DNA from: Triticum aestivum
Taxonomy: Eukaryota > Streptophyta > Magnoliopsida > Poales > Poaceae
DNA length: 64,000 nt
Direction: 5' to 3'
Assembly (NCBI RefSeq): GCF_018294505.1
Contig: NC_057807.1
Location: forward strand, 168,112,820 to 168,176,819
Below the pieces are notes generated by a model. The model saw nothing but the letters and a program-made list of their open reading frames with translations. It ran no database searches and was not told the origin of the DNA. This document shows, piece after piece, positions 20,545 to 32,900 of this stretch. The stretch's first letter is position 1. Each line of letters begins with the position of its first letter. Made by a program: the position numbers and the translations under genes.

Positions 20545-22700
20545 CACTTGGGGGCTTCCTGCTCATCGGGCACAGCTATCAGTACTCTCTTGATCGGCGC
20601 AATGCCAAAACTTATATGGTCACTTGGGGGCTTCCTGTTCAAACATAGGTCGTATTCGAACCAAAGAGAACATAGCTGTTGATACCCTTTTGATTAGCAA
20701 ACTGTTGAACCTACTTGGGGGCTTCTTGATCATATCCGAATCATAGCTCAACCCCTTTGGGAATCGACGTGGATCGTATTCGAATCAGCATCGCTAAACA
20801 ACTCTTAAGGTCACTTGGGGGCTTCCTGTTCAAACATGGGTCGTATTCGAACCAAAGAGAACATAGCTGTCGATACCCACTTTGATCGGCATCGCCAACG
20901 CCACTACGGGCTATATGATCGTATTCGAATCTTAGCTTAACCCCTTTGGAATGGTTTACTGATCGTATTCGAATCAGAAGCCTGAAAAATTTTATCTATT
21001 TTTATACAATCGCAAGTATTTGAGTTGTCACAAATATCATATGTGCCGGCTCTTATAGAGTCGAGTTATCAACTTCACTGTCCGGGTCACATAAACCGGC
21101 GGTATCATTCAAAGGATCATAGGGATCTTGTGATCTACTTGTGTGCAGGATAAGACTATATTTGGGTGGTTACCCACCCTGGCTTTTGACATTAAGTCGC
21201 CAGGGCATATGTTGTTTAAACTCTGTGCAGGATCTACAGAGCTATGGCTTACATAAATGATCAAGTTCAAGCCCATCATCAAAGATTGAAATTGATGTCT
21301 CAAAAGGGTTATTAATTCTTGATTTTCTCAAAGGCTATACGCCACCGGGTTACAATAAATGCGCATTGGCCAAGAGCCGCCTGGTATTTAAACTCCGGAT
21401 TTACTTGTCAACCGATGAGGTATTCAAATCTTTAATAGCCAAAACTGGCTGGATTTTCATGATGATATTGAATGATTGAGGTTTTCATACCAGATTATAT
21501 TGTTCAAATCTTAAATAGCCAACATGACTGGAATTCTATTGTGATTATCAATAACTAGTGTTATAATTGAGGTTTTGAAAGTCGCTTTAGCGCAATGGCT
21601 ATTATTTTATCAATGGATATGATTTATTCTACAATGAAAGGAATAGTCTCGAGTCGCTGCAGGCTTACGACCCGGCACTTGAGGGCTACATTATTCAGAT
21701 TGAGATTACATCGAATATACAAGTCCCATGTCACTGCCAGCATGCACCATGGCACTTGGGGGCTAATGCAAAGTCAATTTTTGCTCAACTTATCGAAGAC
21801 CTGACTCATCACATTTTAAATGAGCCGGCCCTTGGGGGCTACCAATTGCTCCTGTCAACAATTCAAGGTACACAAGTCTTAATCCATTATATTGAAGGGT
21901 CCACTACTCAGTTGGTAAAGTACAAAGCTCTTAACCTTATGGACGTGGGTTCAAGCCCCATGGTGGAGATTACATCATATGATGTTATTATTAATGAATT
22001 ATTTACAAAGTCCCTGCTCATTATTGCATAATGACCCGGCCCTTGGGGGCTACACTGGTTGAAGTTTTTATGAGCATGAGGCAATTACAAGTCCCAGGTT
22101 TCTGCAAGCATGACAACCCAGCACTTGGGGGCTACATATGTGGAATATTCAGTTTATGACTAATGACTGAGATGAATAACCCGGATTTCTATATTGAAGC
22201 AAGTCTTAAGTTATCACTATGTTCTCCTCTTAAGACTTGGGGGCTATAGGTATTATGCATATAAAGAAGGAACATCTTCAAATTCTCAGCTTTGAGTAAA
22301 TTAGGAAGATCAATTACATGACCCGATGTCAACAACAATTATGACCCGGCATCGTCTGTTTTATAATCCGGCAGTTTTTGGTAATGATAAACCGGCAAGT
22401 TTTACATCTTCAAGCCGGTAGAATATCAGATGAGTATTTGAAGACCAAAATTATTTAACCCGGCACCTTGGAAGCCGACTCAAGTGGATTATTCTTCACA
22501 ATATTTTTCTGTGAGAAACCAACATCAGCAAATTGAGTATGAAGCTAGCTTGTTTAACCCGGAGCACAAGGAATTAAGGATGATCAGGTGCCGGCGTACA
22601 AGAATTTTTAACCCGGAATACAATCTGTCAAATTTGTTCTTGTGTTTATTTTGCAGCATAAGTTTACCATGGATAAATCCAAGCTAAACTTGGGGGCTAA
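20545..22700 (+). repeat. Dispersed polypurine-tract-like sequences of D1
   Basis: The tract cttgggggct(a/t) recurs near 20548, 20620, 20711, 20814, 21675 (one change), 21754, 21832, 22040, 22118, 22227 and finally 22689, where it directly precedes the 3' LTR as the true polypurine tract. Spacing is about 70-200 bp in the denser parts. D2 has the same arrangement. Confidence 0.8.
21898..21969 (+). pseudogene. tRNA-Lys(CUU)-like sequence inside D1
   Basis: Seventy-two nt align to plant tRNA-Lys(CUU) (from memory) with one gap. D-arm block ctcagttggta, anticodon loop ctcttaa (anticodon CTT), and T-arm gtgggttcaagccccat, including a perfect internal B box (ggttcaagccc). The A box lacks one G. 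The anticodon stem has two mismatches (A30-C40, C27-A43) and the 5' acceptor half does not pair well with the 3' half, so this is not a working tRNA gene. D2 has the homologous sequence at 38844-38916. Confidence 0.8.
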
Positions 22701-23360
22701 TGTCGGGGATATACCCCGCGGAGTAACCCGGCCGGAAGTATAACCCAGCCAGACTTGGCGACTCACTAATGACCCGCCCTGACTGGACGACACACTAAGT
22801 GACCTACCCGATCCTGGCGGCTTATGGGTGACCTGGCAAGCAGACCAGAGGAGCGACAAGACCCGGGGGCCCAGGAGGCTCAAGGCCCAGAAGGCCGGCT
22901 TACGTTATGGTAGGCCGGCTTAAGAGGAAAGGCGTGAGGAATATCTCCCTTACAAGGAATCAAGACCCGGACTTGTACCCGGCTTCTAGTAGAAGATAGG
23001 CTAGTCCTAATCCTATTTGGACTCCACATGTAACCCGCCCCTCTAACTTATATAAGGAGGGGCGGGGCACCCCAAAGAGGGACAAGCAACAAGAAACAAT
23101 ATCTAGGGATAGACACAAAGGGGGGAGCCGGCTTATGCGACGACTCTCGATGAGCATAATGAGACCTAGCCTCAAACAGCATTTAGGGCTATCCCGGATG
23201 ATGTTTCCCGGGGCCCAAAGCTGTCTAAATCCTTGTCTTGTGTGATGATCTGCCTAGCATCTCTCGATTCCGCCCAACCACTCTCAAGCTACCACATAGA
23301 TGTGTTGGCCTCGCGACTAAGTCCTTGCAAGAGGACATATGTCGTGACAATTCCACGACA
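22701..23360 (+). repeat. 3' LTR of D1
   Basis: 660 bp, same ends as the 5' LTR, preceded by the polypurine tract acttgggggctaa (22688-22700) and followed by the duplication ggatg. Confidence 0.9.
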
Positions 23361-23365
23361 GGATG

Positions 23366-23915
23366 TCTTCCTCCAACCTGTTTACCTGCTTGACAAGCAC
23401 TACAAAGTCTATCCTTATCAAATATGACATCATCAACTCCAAGGATATGATTTCCTTTAATAAGCTTGTCAAGGTTTCGCATACCAACATGACCTAGTCT
23501 TCTATGCCATAACCAACCTTTTGAGGATTTAGCAATGAAGCAAGTTTTAGGTTGAGCCTTTTTAGTGAAATCAACAATGTATAGATCACCTCTACACACA
23601 CCGGTAAAGACCATTTTATGATTGTCTGGACGAAACACTTGGCAGTCAACTTTAGTAAATAAGACATTGAAACCGAAATCAGCAAGTCTAGATACTGAAA
23701 GTAAGTTGTATCCAAGAGATTCAACGAGCATGACATTTTGTATGGAGCTATCATGTGATATGGCCACCTTACCGAGGCCAACCACCTTACCCTTTGAGTT
23801 GTTACCGAAAGTGACATACTTTCAAGGACTATCATTATCAGAAAGCTCACGAAACATGTCTTTATCTCCGGTCATGTGATCGGTACATCCACTATCAAGA
23901 ACCCATTCCTTTCCT
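23366..23915 (-). pseudogene. Copia 1 protease and gag-pre-integrase
   Basis: From right to left: the protease active site DSGCTDHMTG (about 23860-23890), an in-frame TGA near 23818, then VVGLGKVAI, VESLGYNLLSVSRL and the gag-pre-integrase domain (PF13976) with WHRRLGHVGMRNL and a CSACQAGK zinc-binding end (HHCC-type pairing of His and Cys). The gene continues beyond D1 at 16886. The open frame running on into the D1 LTR is an artefact of the insertion. Confidence 0.85.
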
Positions 23916-24041
23916 CCTGACATATATCCCCGAAGATTTGCATAAGACCAAAGTGTCTCATTGCATCATCAAGATCGAAGTCACTATCATCATCCTCATC
24001 ATAGTATCCATGTTCAACATCGTCATGTGGTGGATCAAGTC

Positions 24042-24566
24042 CTAGAGAGGGTGTTCATTAGAATGAGTTTGACAATGATCTTGCTTATGAATTTTTATAT
24101 CTTCGGAAATAATATCACTAATAATACCAACATTTCCTTTGGCACGCATAAGGTTTGTAAGCTCAAATAGACGATCACCAAACATAGGATCACTAGAATT
24201 CATCTTACTCAAGGCAATAGACTTATGGAGAATTTCATCAAGATTTTTCAAGGAATAATCTGGAAATCGTTCCTCAAGAAATTTCCATATGGTGTAGGCG
24301 CACTTAAAAGTAGGCAAGCATCCAATCAAGTTTCTAGGCAATCCTCTAATGATAAGTTCGGCAGTTCTAAGATTCTTAATCATGTCAATTGACTCATCAT
24401 GGGTAGGATGCATAGGATCAACATAAGGTGCACAAGGGCTAGCAATGTACTTGTTCAAATGATATTGATTGAAAATAACAAGCATCTCATTTTTCCACTC
24501 ATGAAAATACTCTCCATCAAGAATAGGCACTCTATGTCTAAGACTCCCAATAGTAGACTCATCCAT
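24042..24566 (-). pseudogene. Copia 1 gag, N-terminal part
   Basis: Starts at ATG 24566, about 40 bp after the primer site. It matches copia gag of the UBN2 type: PILDGEYFHEWKNEMLVIFN, LIRGLPRN, AYTIWKFLEERFP. The frame stops at 24042. Only about 130 bp separate it from the protease frame, and no C-x2-C-x4-H-x4-C knuckle is found, so the nucleic-acid-binding part has been deleted. Acidic residues (GYYDEDDDSDFDLDD) near 23960-24010 are all that remains of the linker. Confidence 0.8.
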
Positions 24567-24604
24567 CTTCCTCCAATGGTGATTAAACCAAAGCAATGGA
24601 GACC

Positions 24605-24619
24605 AAGGCTTTGATACCA
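24605..24619 (-). other. Primer-binding site of Copia 1, initiator tRNA-Met type
   Basis: Minus strand TGGTATCAAAGCCTT, two bases from the 5' LTR, resembles the TGGTATCAGAGC site usual in plant copia elements. Confidence 0.85.
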
Positions 24620-24621
24620 CT

Positions 24622-26303
24622 TGTAGGACCTTGAGAAGAAGTGTCTAGAGGGGGGGTGATTAGACACTAAGTACCAAAGTTGCAGTTTTTAAGATTCCTT
24701 AAGTTTAAGTGGAGTTTAGGCACTAGTTTAACATTCACAATACATATCAAGCAAGCATGCAAAGAGTGTATGAGCAGCGGAAAGTAAAGCATGCAATTTG
24801 CAAGAATGTAAAGGGAAGGGTTTGGAGGATTCAAACGCAATTGGAGACACGGATGTTTCTGGCGTGGTTCCGATAGGTTGTGCTATCGTACATCCACGTT
24901 GATGGAGACTTCAACCCACGAAGGGTAACGGTTGCGCGAGTCCACGGAGGGCTCCACCCACGAAGGGTCCATGAAGAAGCAACCTTGTCTATCCCACCAT
25001 GGCCGTCGCCCACGAAGGACTTGCCTCACTAGCGGTAGATCTTCATGAAGTAGGCGATCTCCTTGCCCTTACAAACTCCTTGGTTCAACTCCAAAATCTT
25101 GTCGGAGGCTCCCAAGTGACACCTAGCCAATCTAGGAGACACCACTCTCCAAGAAGTAACAAATGGTGCATTGATGATGAACTCCTTGCTCTTGTGCTTC
25201 AAATGATAGTCTCCCCAACACTCAACTCTCTCTCATAGGTTTTGGATCTGGTGGAAAGAAGATTTGAGTGGAAAGCAACTTGGGGAAGGCTAGAGATCAA
25301 GATTCATATGGTAGGAATGGAATATCTTGGCCTCAACACATGAGTAGGTAGTTCTCTCTTAGAAAATGTATGCTGGAAGTGTAGGTTCAGTCTGATGGCT
25401 CTCTCCTCGAATGAAGAGGAGGTGGAGGGGTATATATAGCCTCCACACAAAATCTAACCGTTAAACACAATCTACCAAACTCGGTGGGACCGAATCGTTA
25501 AACTCGGTAAGACCGATTTAGCAGATAATGTGACCGTTAGGATTTTCACTGGGACCGAAATGCAACTCGGTGAGACCGATATGGTTAGGGTTAGGGCATA
25601 ACGTAATCTCGGTAAGACCGATTACACAAACTCGGTGAGACCGATTTTGGTAACAAGCTTTCCAGAGAGTTGGTCAGGCAAACTCGGTTTGACCGATTAC
25701 ACAAACTCGATGAGACCGATTTTGGTAATAAGCTTTCCAGAGAGTTTGCGTTGTGATCTGGTAGTACCGATTGCTCAAACTCGGTGAGATTGATTTTGAT
25801 AATGGACATACACAGAGAGATTACAATCCCATCTCGGTGAGACCGAGATCCCTATCGGTAAGACCGATTTGCTTAGGGTTTGTGGCAGTGGCTATGACTT
25901 TTGGAATCGGTGGCGCCGGATAGAAAGAATCGGTGTGACCGATTTGGGCTTTAGGTTTAGGTCATTTCTGGAAGTGGGAAAGTAGCTGAGGGTTTTGGAG
26001 CATATCACTAAGCACTTGAAGCAAGAGGCTCATTAAGCAACACCTCATCCCTCCTTGATAGTATTGGCTTTTCCTATAGACTCAATGTGATCTTGGATCA
26101 CTAAAATGTAAAATGAAGAGTCTTGAGCTTTTGAGCTTGAGCCAATCCTTTGTCCTTAGCATCTTGAAGGAGTTCCCACATCCTTTAGTCCATGCCACTC
26201 CATTGTTGAACTTATCTGAAACATACTAGATAAAAGTGTTAGTCCAACAAGAGATATGTTGACATTAATTACCAAAACCACCTAGGGAGCACTTGTCCTT
26301 TCA
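24622..26303 (-). repeat. 5' LTR of Copia 1
   Basis: 1682 bp, same ends as the other copy, TATA-like box at about 25430-25440. It carries the palindrome cluster (25478-25950). Flanked on the right by the duplication caagt. Confidence 0.9.
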
Positions 26304-26338
26304 CAAGTAGGAAAGAGCTATGTCACTAGGCCACCTCT

Positions 26339-28630
26339 TCAAACCTGGGCGCCACCGTCACCCGTCAGCGGAGCCTCGTCGCCAGGCGCGTCGCCCTTTC
26401 CCTCGGCCTCGGTCAAAGGACCGATGACCAGGAACTTACTCAACATGGCGTCCACGGAGCTCCTCACGGCGGCAGCGGCAGCGTCCTGGGAATCGGAGTC
26501 CACCAGAGCAAGGAAGGAGGAGAAGTTGAAGCCGGCGTCCTAGAGATAGAGATGGCTGAAGACACACGTAAGGGCTGAGGAAGAGAGCAAGCGCGCCTTG
26601 CTTTCCACCAAAGAGGCAAAACCGTCGACAGCATCTTCGAGCACCGCCAAGACTTCAGGGAGCAAAACAGCAGGGCTCTCCCTTGGGGTCGTCGTCATTG
26701 CCTTCTTCAAGGGATCATCCCAAAAAGCAACTGTTGAGCCTTGTGGAACCTCGCCTTGAGAGAAGCAAGGGTGCTGCTCTCCATGGCGGCCGCCTCCTTG
26801 GCCCCGGCAAAAGCTGCCTGGGCCGCCTCCGCCTCCTTCTTCAGCTTCATCGGGCGGTCGCGCTCCGCAGCCTGCTCCAAGGCCGCCTTCTTCACCTCGG
26901 CGTCTCGATCAGTGATGGCAGCCTCCTGGGCCTTCAGCTTCTCCTCACGCTCCTGGAGCTGGCTAGCCTGGGTAGCCCGCTGATCCTGAAGAGCCTTCAG
27001 TTCAGCCTCCACCACGCGGCACCGATCCTCAGCTTCTGTGGCCTCCTTCCACGCCAAGTCGCGCCCAGTGGCAAGCACCCCGAGCACCTTCTGGGCTTCC
27101 TTTGCAAAGCCACAGGCCACGCGGACAGACGCGTCGGCTTGGAGCCAACCAGAAATCAGCCCCAGGCGTCCCTGCGCTGAGTGACGATCCAGGCCCCGAA
27201 GTTCACCCTGGAGGAGGTCTAGCGCCGCCCTTGCCTCCTCCAGGGCCCCGGAGGTGGCAGGAGCGCCACGGATCGGTTGCACGTTGGGCAGGGGAGAAGA
27301 CGCCCTTGCCACCAAGACAGCAGAAACCTCAGCCTCAGGAAGGACCAGGGCTCCGGAGGCTGTTCAACCTCAGCAGCCGCAGCAAGGATGGGCGCCGGTG
27401 GGGTCAGCCTCGCCAAAGGCGCTGGCACCTCCTGAGGACGGGCTTCCATACCCTGGGGAGATGGCACCCCCTCTAGAGCTGCAGGGGCCGCGGCACTCTC
27501 CTTCACCTGGGCCGCAGGGGCCACCCCGGCACCTTCAGCCACGGCGACCTCTGTGCGCTCCTTCTGCTTCTTCGACGGCTGCTGCCTAATGACAGACAAA
27601 GACGCTAAGCACCGCTTCAAGAATTACCAAGCAAGGCTAAGGAAAAGACTTACTGGCCCGCGAAGACATAGCTCCTCTTCAGGCTCAGCAGCGGGCGCTC
27701 AGGCAGGGCAGCCGGTGCAAAAACTCTTGGGAGCAGGAGAACTCGCGGTTGCCGCCACTCGGGACACCGTCGGCGAAGGCGGAACAATGCCCGGAGGAAT
27801 CAGCGCGGTCCTGCCCTTCTTCGTGGCCGCCCGCTTGGGCTGCTTCGAAGAGGACACTCCGGATCTCGTGGTGAGTCCAGAAGGGCGAGGCACCTCCACC
27901 ACCGCAGGCTCATCATCATGATCATCGTCAGGGAAGTCACGAAGGAGCTCCCTCTGTCGCGGGGCAGAGGATTCCTCCACAACCTCGTCCTCGGTGACCA
28001 CAGAGGATTGGTCACCAGAGGACAGGTGCACCAAGGCAGTAGGCGGCGGGGGAGGCCCCGCCCGCACGAGCCTGAACTCGTCGAAGACCGGCATGGCAGC
28101 AGCAACCTCCTCCCCGTAGACTCGACAGTACAACAGGAGCCAATCCTCTGGAGGATTGCTCGGGTCCTTCCCCATCAAGTAAAGCAACACCTTGCTCAGC
28201 TCCTCCTCGGGAAGGGCGTCCTAGTGCAGGCGGATCTTGTCGTCGGTGCCCCCGAGCTTCCACAGGGGGCGGGAGCGATCTTGGAGTGGTGTTATGCGCT
28301 GCCTCAAGAACTCCTTGATGAACATGGCCCCTGTCAGCTTCTCGCTCTTCAGGTCCTTCTCCATCTTCTTCACCAACGGCGTCAGGCAAGGGTCCGTGAT
28401 CTTCTCAGAGTACCACCCCTTCTCGGAGATGGGGAGTCTGGTCGACAGCTCCAACAAGCTCTGGGAGCACTTGGCATCCATCAGAACCCACCTCTTCAGG
28501 GCATCCTCCACATTCTTCCCGGCGTGGGAGATTGCCTTACCACCCCGCGCTGCAACGAAGCCGATGCATCCAACCGGATGGTCGCCAGTCATGCGAAGGA
28601 AGAAGAAATGGCGGACCATGGTGACGGAGG
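26339..28630 (-). pseudogene. Antisense gene of element B, middle and C-terminal part
   Basis: Continues the reading from 58522 across Copia 2. MVRHFFFLRMTGDHPVGCIG (28560-28620) completes the PF04195-type (putative gypsy transposon) domain. A TAG at 28221-28223 interrupts the frame, which then continues with an acidic, Pro-rich region to 27699. Another frame (27315-26707) forms a long Ala/Glu/Lys coiled coil. The end (about 26560-26339) has one TAG within SHLYL-x-DAGFNF and finishes GDGGAQV-stop. Breaks between 27699 and 27315 could be an intron or a frameshift. Function unknown; it is transcribed opposite to gag-pol if at all. Confidence 0.65.
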
Positions 28631-29642
28631 TGAAAGTGCGTTATATCGACTAGAGGGGGGTGAATAGGCGATTTTTATGAATTCTTCACTTAGGAATTTG
28701 TTGGTGAGGAAATTCCTAAATGAAGAACTACTAGCAGCGGAATAAGTACTCAAATGTAAACATAATAGAACACAACCATGGTCATCATGATGTAATGAAG
28801 ACAAGCATTGAGTACAGAAAGCGTAAACACAGGATAACACAAAAAGAAGACGAACAGACTGAAGAAATTGAACTGAGGAAATTGAGAAAGTCTTCAGTCA
28901 AAGTCTTCAAACAGATATGAACAAGCACACAACAACAAAACTGAGGAAATGAGAGAGTTGAGGAAATAGAACCAGTAAGCTTGGTGAAGACAATGATTTG
29001 GTAGACCAGTTCCAACTGTTGTCTCAGTTGTATGTCTGGTTGGAGAGGCTAAGTATTTAAACTCGGGGACACACAGTCCTGGACACACAGTCCTCACTGT
29101 ATTCTCCTTGAGCTAAGGTCACACAGACCTCGCCCAATCACTCGTGGTAAGTCTTCAGGTGACTTCCAAACCTTCACAGAGTAGGTCACTCGGCGATCCA
29201 CAATTCCTCTTGGATGCTCTAGACCTTGACGCCTAACCGTCTGGAAGAAGCACAGTCTTCAAAGGTAACAAGTATCGGATCCACGCAGGATCAATCTCTT
29301 CGGTGATGCTCAATCACTTTGGGTTTGTAGGTGTTGGGTTTGGGTTTTCCTGACTTGATGATTTTCGCTCAAAGTCCTCGGAGGATGGGATGCTCTCAAA
29401 TGACAAGTGTCAATTTCTCTCGGAGCAGCCAACCAGCTAGTGGTTGTAGGGGGCGGCTATTTATAGCCTAGGGAGCAACCCAACATGATAAGACATAAAT
29501 GCCCTTCAATGATATGACCGTTAGGTGGGTAGATATTTTGGGACAGCTGACGCATAGCACAGCAATGATCGGAATTTTGACTCTCAAATTCCTCAGGGCT
29601 ATCATGTTCCTCACTATGTAGGCAATTCGCACTGGCGAATTC
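28631..29642 (-). repeat. Truncated 3' LTR of Copia 2
   Basis: Matches 57057-58050 of the 5' LTR (tgaaagtgcgttatatcg start, TATA-like box ctatttatag near 29457). The last 470 bp of the 5' LTR (58051-58521), corresponding to the U3 end beginning tgtaagtgcatctag on the minus strand, are missing. Instead the sequence passes directly into the internal region. Confidence 0.75.
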
Positions 29643-29922
29643 CTCAAATGCATGATGAAATATGGTGACTGATTTAATTCAGCATGCATGCATTGACATA
29701 AATGAGGAATAAGCATGCAGAAGAACTCAGCAAAAGTATCAGGCCACCATAGAGTTTAAGATTACAACTCGATCCAGCAAAGTCATCAAAAGAACGAGAG
29801 TTGTAACTTAAAAAAACGCCCATATAAGATAGACCCGCTTGAAGACTAACTCAAATTTCTCCCCCTTTGTCATCGAATAACCAAAAGGGTTGAAAAATTA
29901 GGACTAACGCCCCTAAAGAATA
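29643..29922 (-). other. 3' non-coding end of Copia 2, polypurine tract zone
   Basis: Minus strand contains gacaaagggggagaaattt (29853-29871), the usual purine-rich block downstream of copia coding regions. Since the LTR start is missing, a deletion probably removed the terminal tract and adjoining U3. Confidence 0.6.
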
Positions 29923-32900
29923 TCATGATGATGGAGGAGCGCCAGCGTTGTTGGGGTCTTGAGTCGTTGTAGGGCCTGCTGCAGTGTCGTCCAAGTCTTC
30001 GAACTCGTCCGTGTCGCGCGATGAAGAATATGAACTGGCGACCAAGGAAGGAACCTTGACCTTCTTGAATTTCTTTGGTGGAGGAGCAGACCAGTCAACA
30101 TCTTCCTTGAAGCCCATTTGCTTCAGATCTTCTTCACCATAGAGATGTGACAGAATAGCCCAGGTGCGATCAAAAACTCCATGGAGGTAGTAATGGTTTT
30201 TCTTCACTGCATTATGTATAGACGTCATGTTGTGAAGAATAGAGCCAAACTGACGCTTAACCCATTTGTGGTTTCGATCCACCTTCTGGTGAAGATTAAG
30301 AAGCAGCTCACGGTCAGTCATCACACGAGGAGCAGTGGCTTGAGGATTTGGCTTGGATGCATTGGCAGCAGAATCATGAGTGGCACAGTCATCATTGGTG
30401 GAATAAGATGCAGCTTTGCGGAATTGACCATCCAATGGACGAATACCTTCATTGATAACAGCTGGTGCCTTGCCCTTCTCATCAGTTGAGGAATATGTCT
30501 GCTTGAGGACTTCAATCGGGGGCAAGTAGCTGAGGTGATTCTGAAAGTCAGCTTTGTAGTTGAGTGAAGACCTTGTTCTGAGGAATCTCATAATCCAAGG
30601 AGCATAAGGCTTCAGCTCAAACGGTGAAAGTGCAACATTTGCCAGAGTCCTCATGAAGAAATCATGATAATTGATAGGGATGCCATGCATGATGTTGAAT
30701 AGCATATTCTTCATCATCCCAATAATTTCCTCATCGGATGAGTCATGGCCTTTGATAGGACTCATAGTCTTTGTCAGAATGCGATAGATGGTTCTTGGCA
30801 CATACAGCAATTCCTTCACAAGGAATCTGGTACGTGGGGCTTGACCAGGCTTCAGAGGCTTCATGAGCACTTGCATGTAATGAGCAGTGAGTTCAGGCTC
30901 ATCTTACAAACAACGAGCACCGTCAGGTGGAGGACTGATTGGCAGGGCTCGAAGCAATTCAGAGGCCGGTGCCTTGTAGTGAGTGTTTTCGGTCATCCAG
31001 TCCAACACCCAAGAGTTGATGTCATTAGCATCACCTGTGATATGCAGTGTTGCGTAGAACTGAAGAATGATCTCTTCATTCCAGTCAACTATGTCTGAGC
31101 AAAAGTTGAGCAAGCCTGCATCATGAAGCATACTGAGGACTTGAGAGAAGCAAGGCATTGATTCCATGTCCACGTGAGGAATATGCTCATGGTATCACAC
31201 TTTGTCCTTACTGAACAGCAGTGAAGAATAGAAGTTGGCCTGGCTGGCAGTCCAGAACCGCTTCCTTCTAAGACGAGCATTGTCATAAGGGTTGAAGTCA
31301 GTGAAGAACACGTGCTCTCCGAAGAAATCATCAGCCTTGAATTTTTGCTTCTTTGAGAAGGGATCCTTTGGCTTGGGCTGAGGAGTGTCAGTCACTTGCA
31401 TCACCACCTCAGGAATCACAATCTCAGGTCCACAGACTGAGGAATTTCAGGCTCTTCTTTAGCTGCAGCCTGGGTCTTCAATTCTTCATTTACAATTTCT
31501 TCAGCACTAGTGGCTGGAAATTCTTCATGGACAGACGGGGTTGCATGAGGTTCTTCAGATCCCATTTGTACTTCAGTAGTAGCTAGGGACTGAGGAATTG
31601 CTTGAAGTGGAGTGAACATTGAAGAGTTGGGGTGCTGACTTCCCAAAAATCATCATTTAGCACATGTGTGGTACATCCAATGTCCACATCCTCATCTTCC
31701 ATTTCTTCAACGCCGGCCTCTTCAGCAGTGAACTGAGGCATAGGCGAGGAGACAACTGGTGTTGAAGGGATTTCATCCACTTCAATTTCTTCATCCAACT
31801 GCTCTGATGAAGCAGCAGAAGGATTCTCTTCATCGGATTCGCTTGGAATCACATAATCTTCACCAAAAGGAACAAGGTCCTTTGATGGTATGAATGAGAC
31901 AGGAATGACATCAATTGGGTTGTGAAATGAGCTTGTTAAAGGCTTCATCTTCTTCTAAGATGAAGAATTTGATGAAGTTGATGCCTTCCTTTTCTTCACA
32001 GCTGCACGCTCTGCAGCCTTGGTCTTCTTCGCATCTGATGCAGATGGAAAGATCGGAGTTGGTGTGGGCGCAGGAGGTGCAGAGGACTTTGGTTCAGTTT
32101 CTTCGGGCGCAACTAATGCAGTTGCCCTGACTTCTTCATTTTCTTCAGGCGCACCACTAGAGGATGCCCTGGCAATTTCTTCAGTGGCTGGAATGGAGTC
32201 ATCATCCCTGGTACTTACATTTTCTTCAGCAGCCTGAATGTCATCAGCGGTGTTGGCATGTTCTTCAGTGGGCTGAGCAGATGCTTCAGCCGGTGTAACT
32301 TCAATGTGTACAGGAGCAGCAGCACTTGAAGTGGATTTCTTTGTCAGATTGACGAACCAGACCTTGGCGCCCTTCCAATCATCATAGTAGCGATTGAATT
32401 CATCACTCGGTTGCTTGATCTCAGCTTGCAAGGCAACGAGTTGATCAGGGGTAAGAGTGAGGACATTGTCCTTGAGGTAGCGCTGCTTCTTGTACTGCAC
32501 TTTCTTCAGCCTTCTGCCTTCTTCAAATTTCCACTTCTCTTCCTCAATGAAGGCGGTCAGAACATGACTTTGACCAGGAGTGAGGTTCATCTCCGGCAAA
32601 GGCGTGTTAGGGTCCTTGTGCCATAGGTCAATGAAGTCGAGGATCAACTTTGGATCCAATAGCAGTGGCACATTACTGCCTTTGGCTCTAGTGGCCCTGG
32701 CCTGCCTGTCTCTGATGATTTCGGCAAGTTCTTCATCATCAGCCTCATCGTCATCAAAGAGCACTTGGAAGGCGACCTGCTTCTTGTGAGGACTTGGTCG
32801 AAGGCCTCATCCAGCAGTGGCCTTTGTCTTTAGTAGAGGGGGCCAGCTGAGGACCTTGCAGATGCTCCTGAGGCAATTGAGATGCATGTAGTCCTTTGGC

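Larger units (their letters stand above)
16892..23360 (+). mobile_element. D1: non-autonomous LTR retrotransposon
   Basis: Two 660-bp LTRs (16892-17551 and 22701-23360, about 25 differences by eye) are flanked by the duplication ggatg (16887-16891 and 23361-23365). The primer site matches tRNA-Lys. The internal region of about 5.1 kb has no gag, protease, RT or integrase, so movement must depend on enzymes from a partner element, probably gypsy type. It is related throughout much of its length to D2. Notable contents: a conserved frame at 19579-19869, an intron-like piece, about eleven polypurine-like tracts and a tRNA-Lys-like sequence. It interrupts Copia 1 integrase. Confidence 0.9.
10537..26303 (-). 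mobile_element. Copia 1, Sirevirus-like LTR retrotransposon
   Basis: LTRs at 10537-12218 and 24622-26303 (1682 bp each, about 50 differences by eye) are flanked by the target duplication caagt (10532-10536 and 26304-26308). The primer site is on the right, so the element reads leftwards: gag, protease, gag-pre-integrase, integrase, RT, RNase H, then a long non-coding 3' region. Removing D1 leaves about 9.3 kb. Pol carries at least two frameshifts and nonsense codons, and gag lacks its zinc finger. Domain order (integrase before RT) shows copia type; the Sirevirus assignment rests on pol similarity to Copia 2, palindrome-rich LTRs and multiple polypurine tracts. Confidence 0.9.

Noticed and set aside
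21898..21969. Functional tRNA-Lys gene
   Set aside because: A-box deletion, mismatched anticodon stem and non-pairing acceptor stem; kept only as tRNA-like relic.
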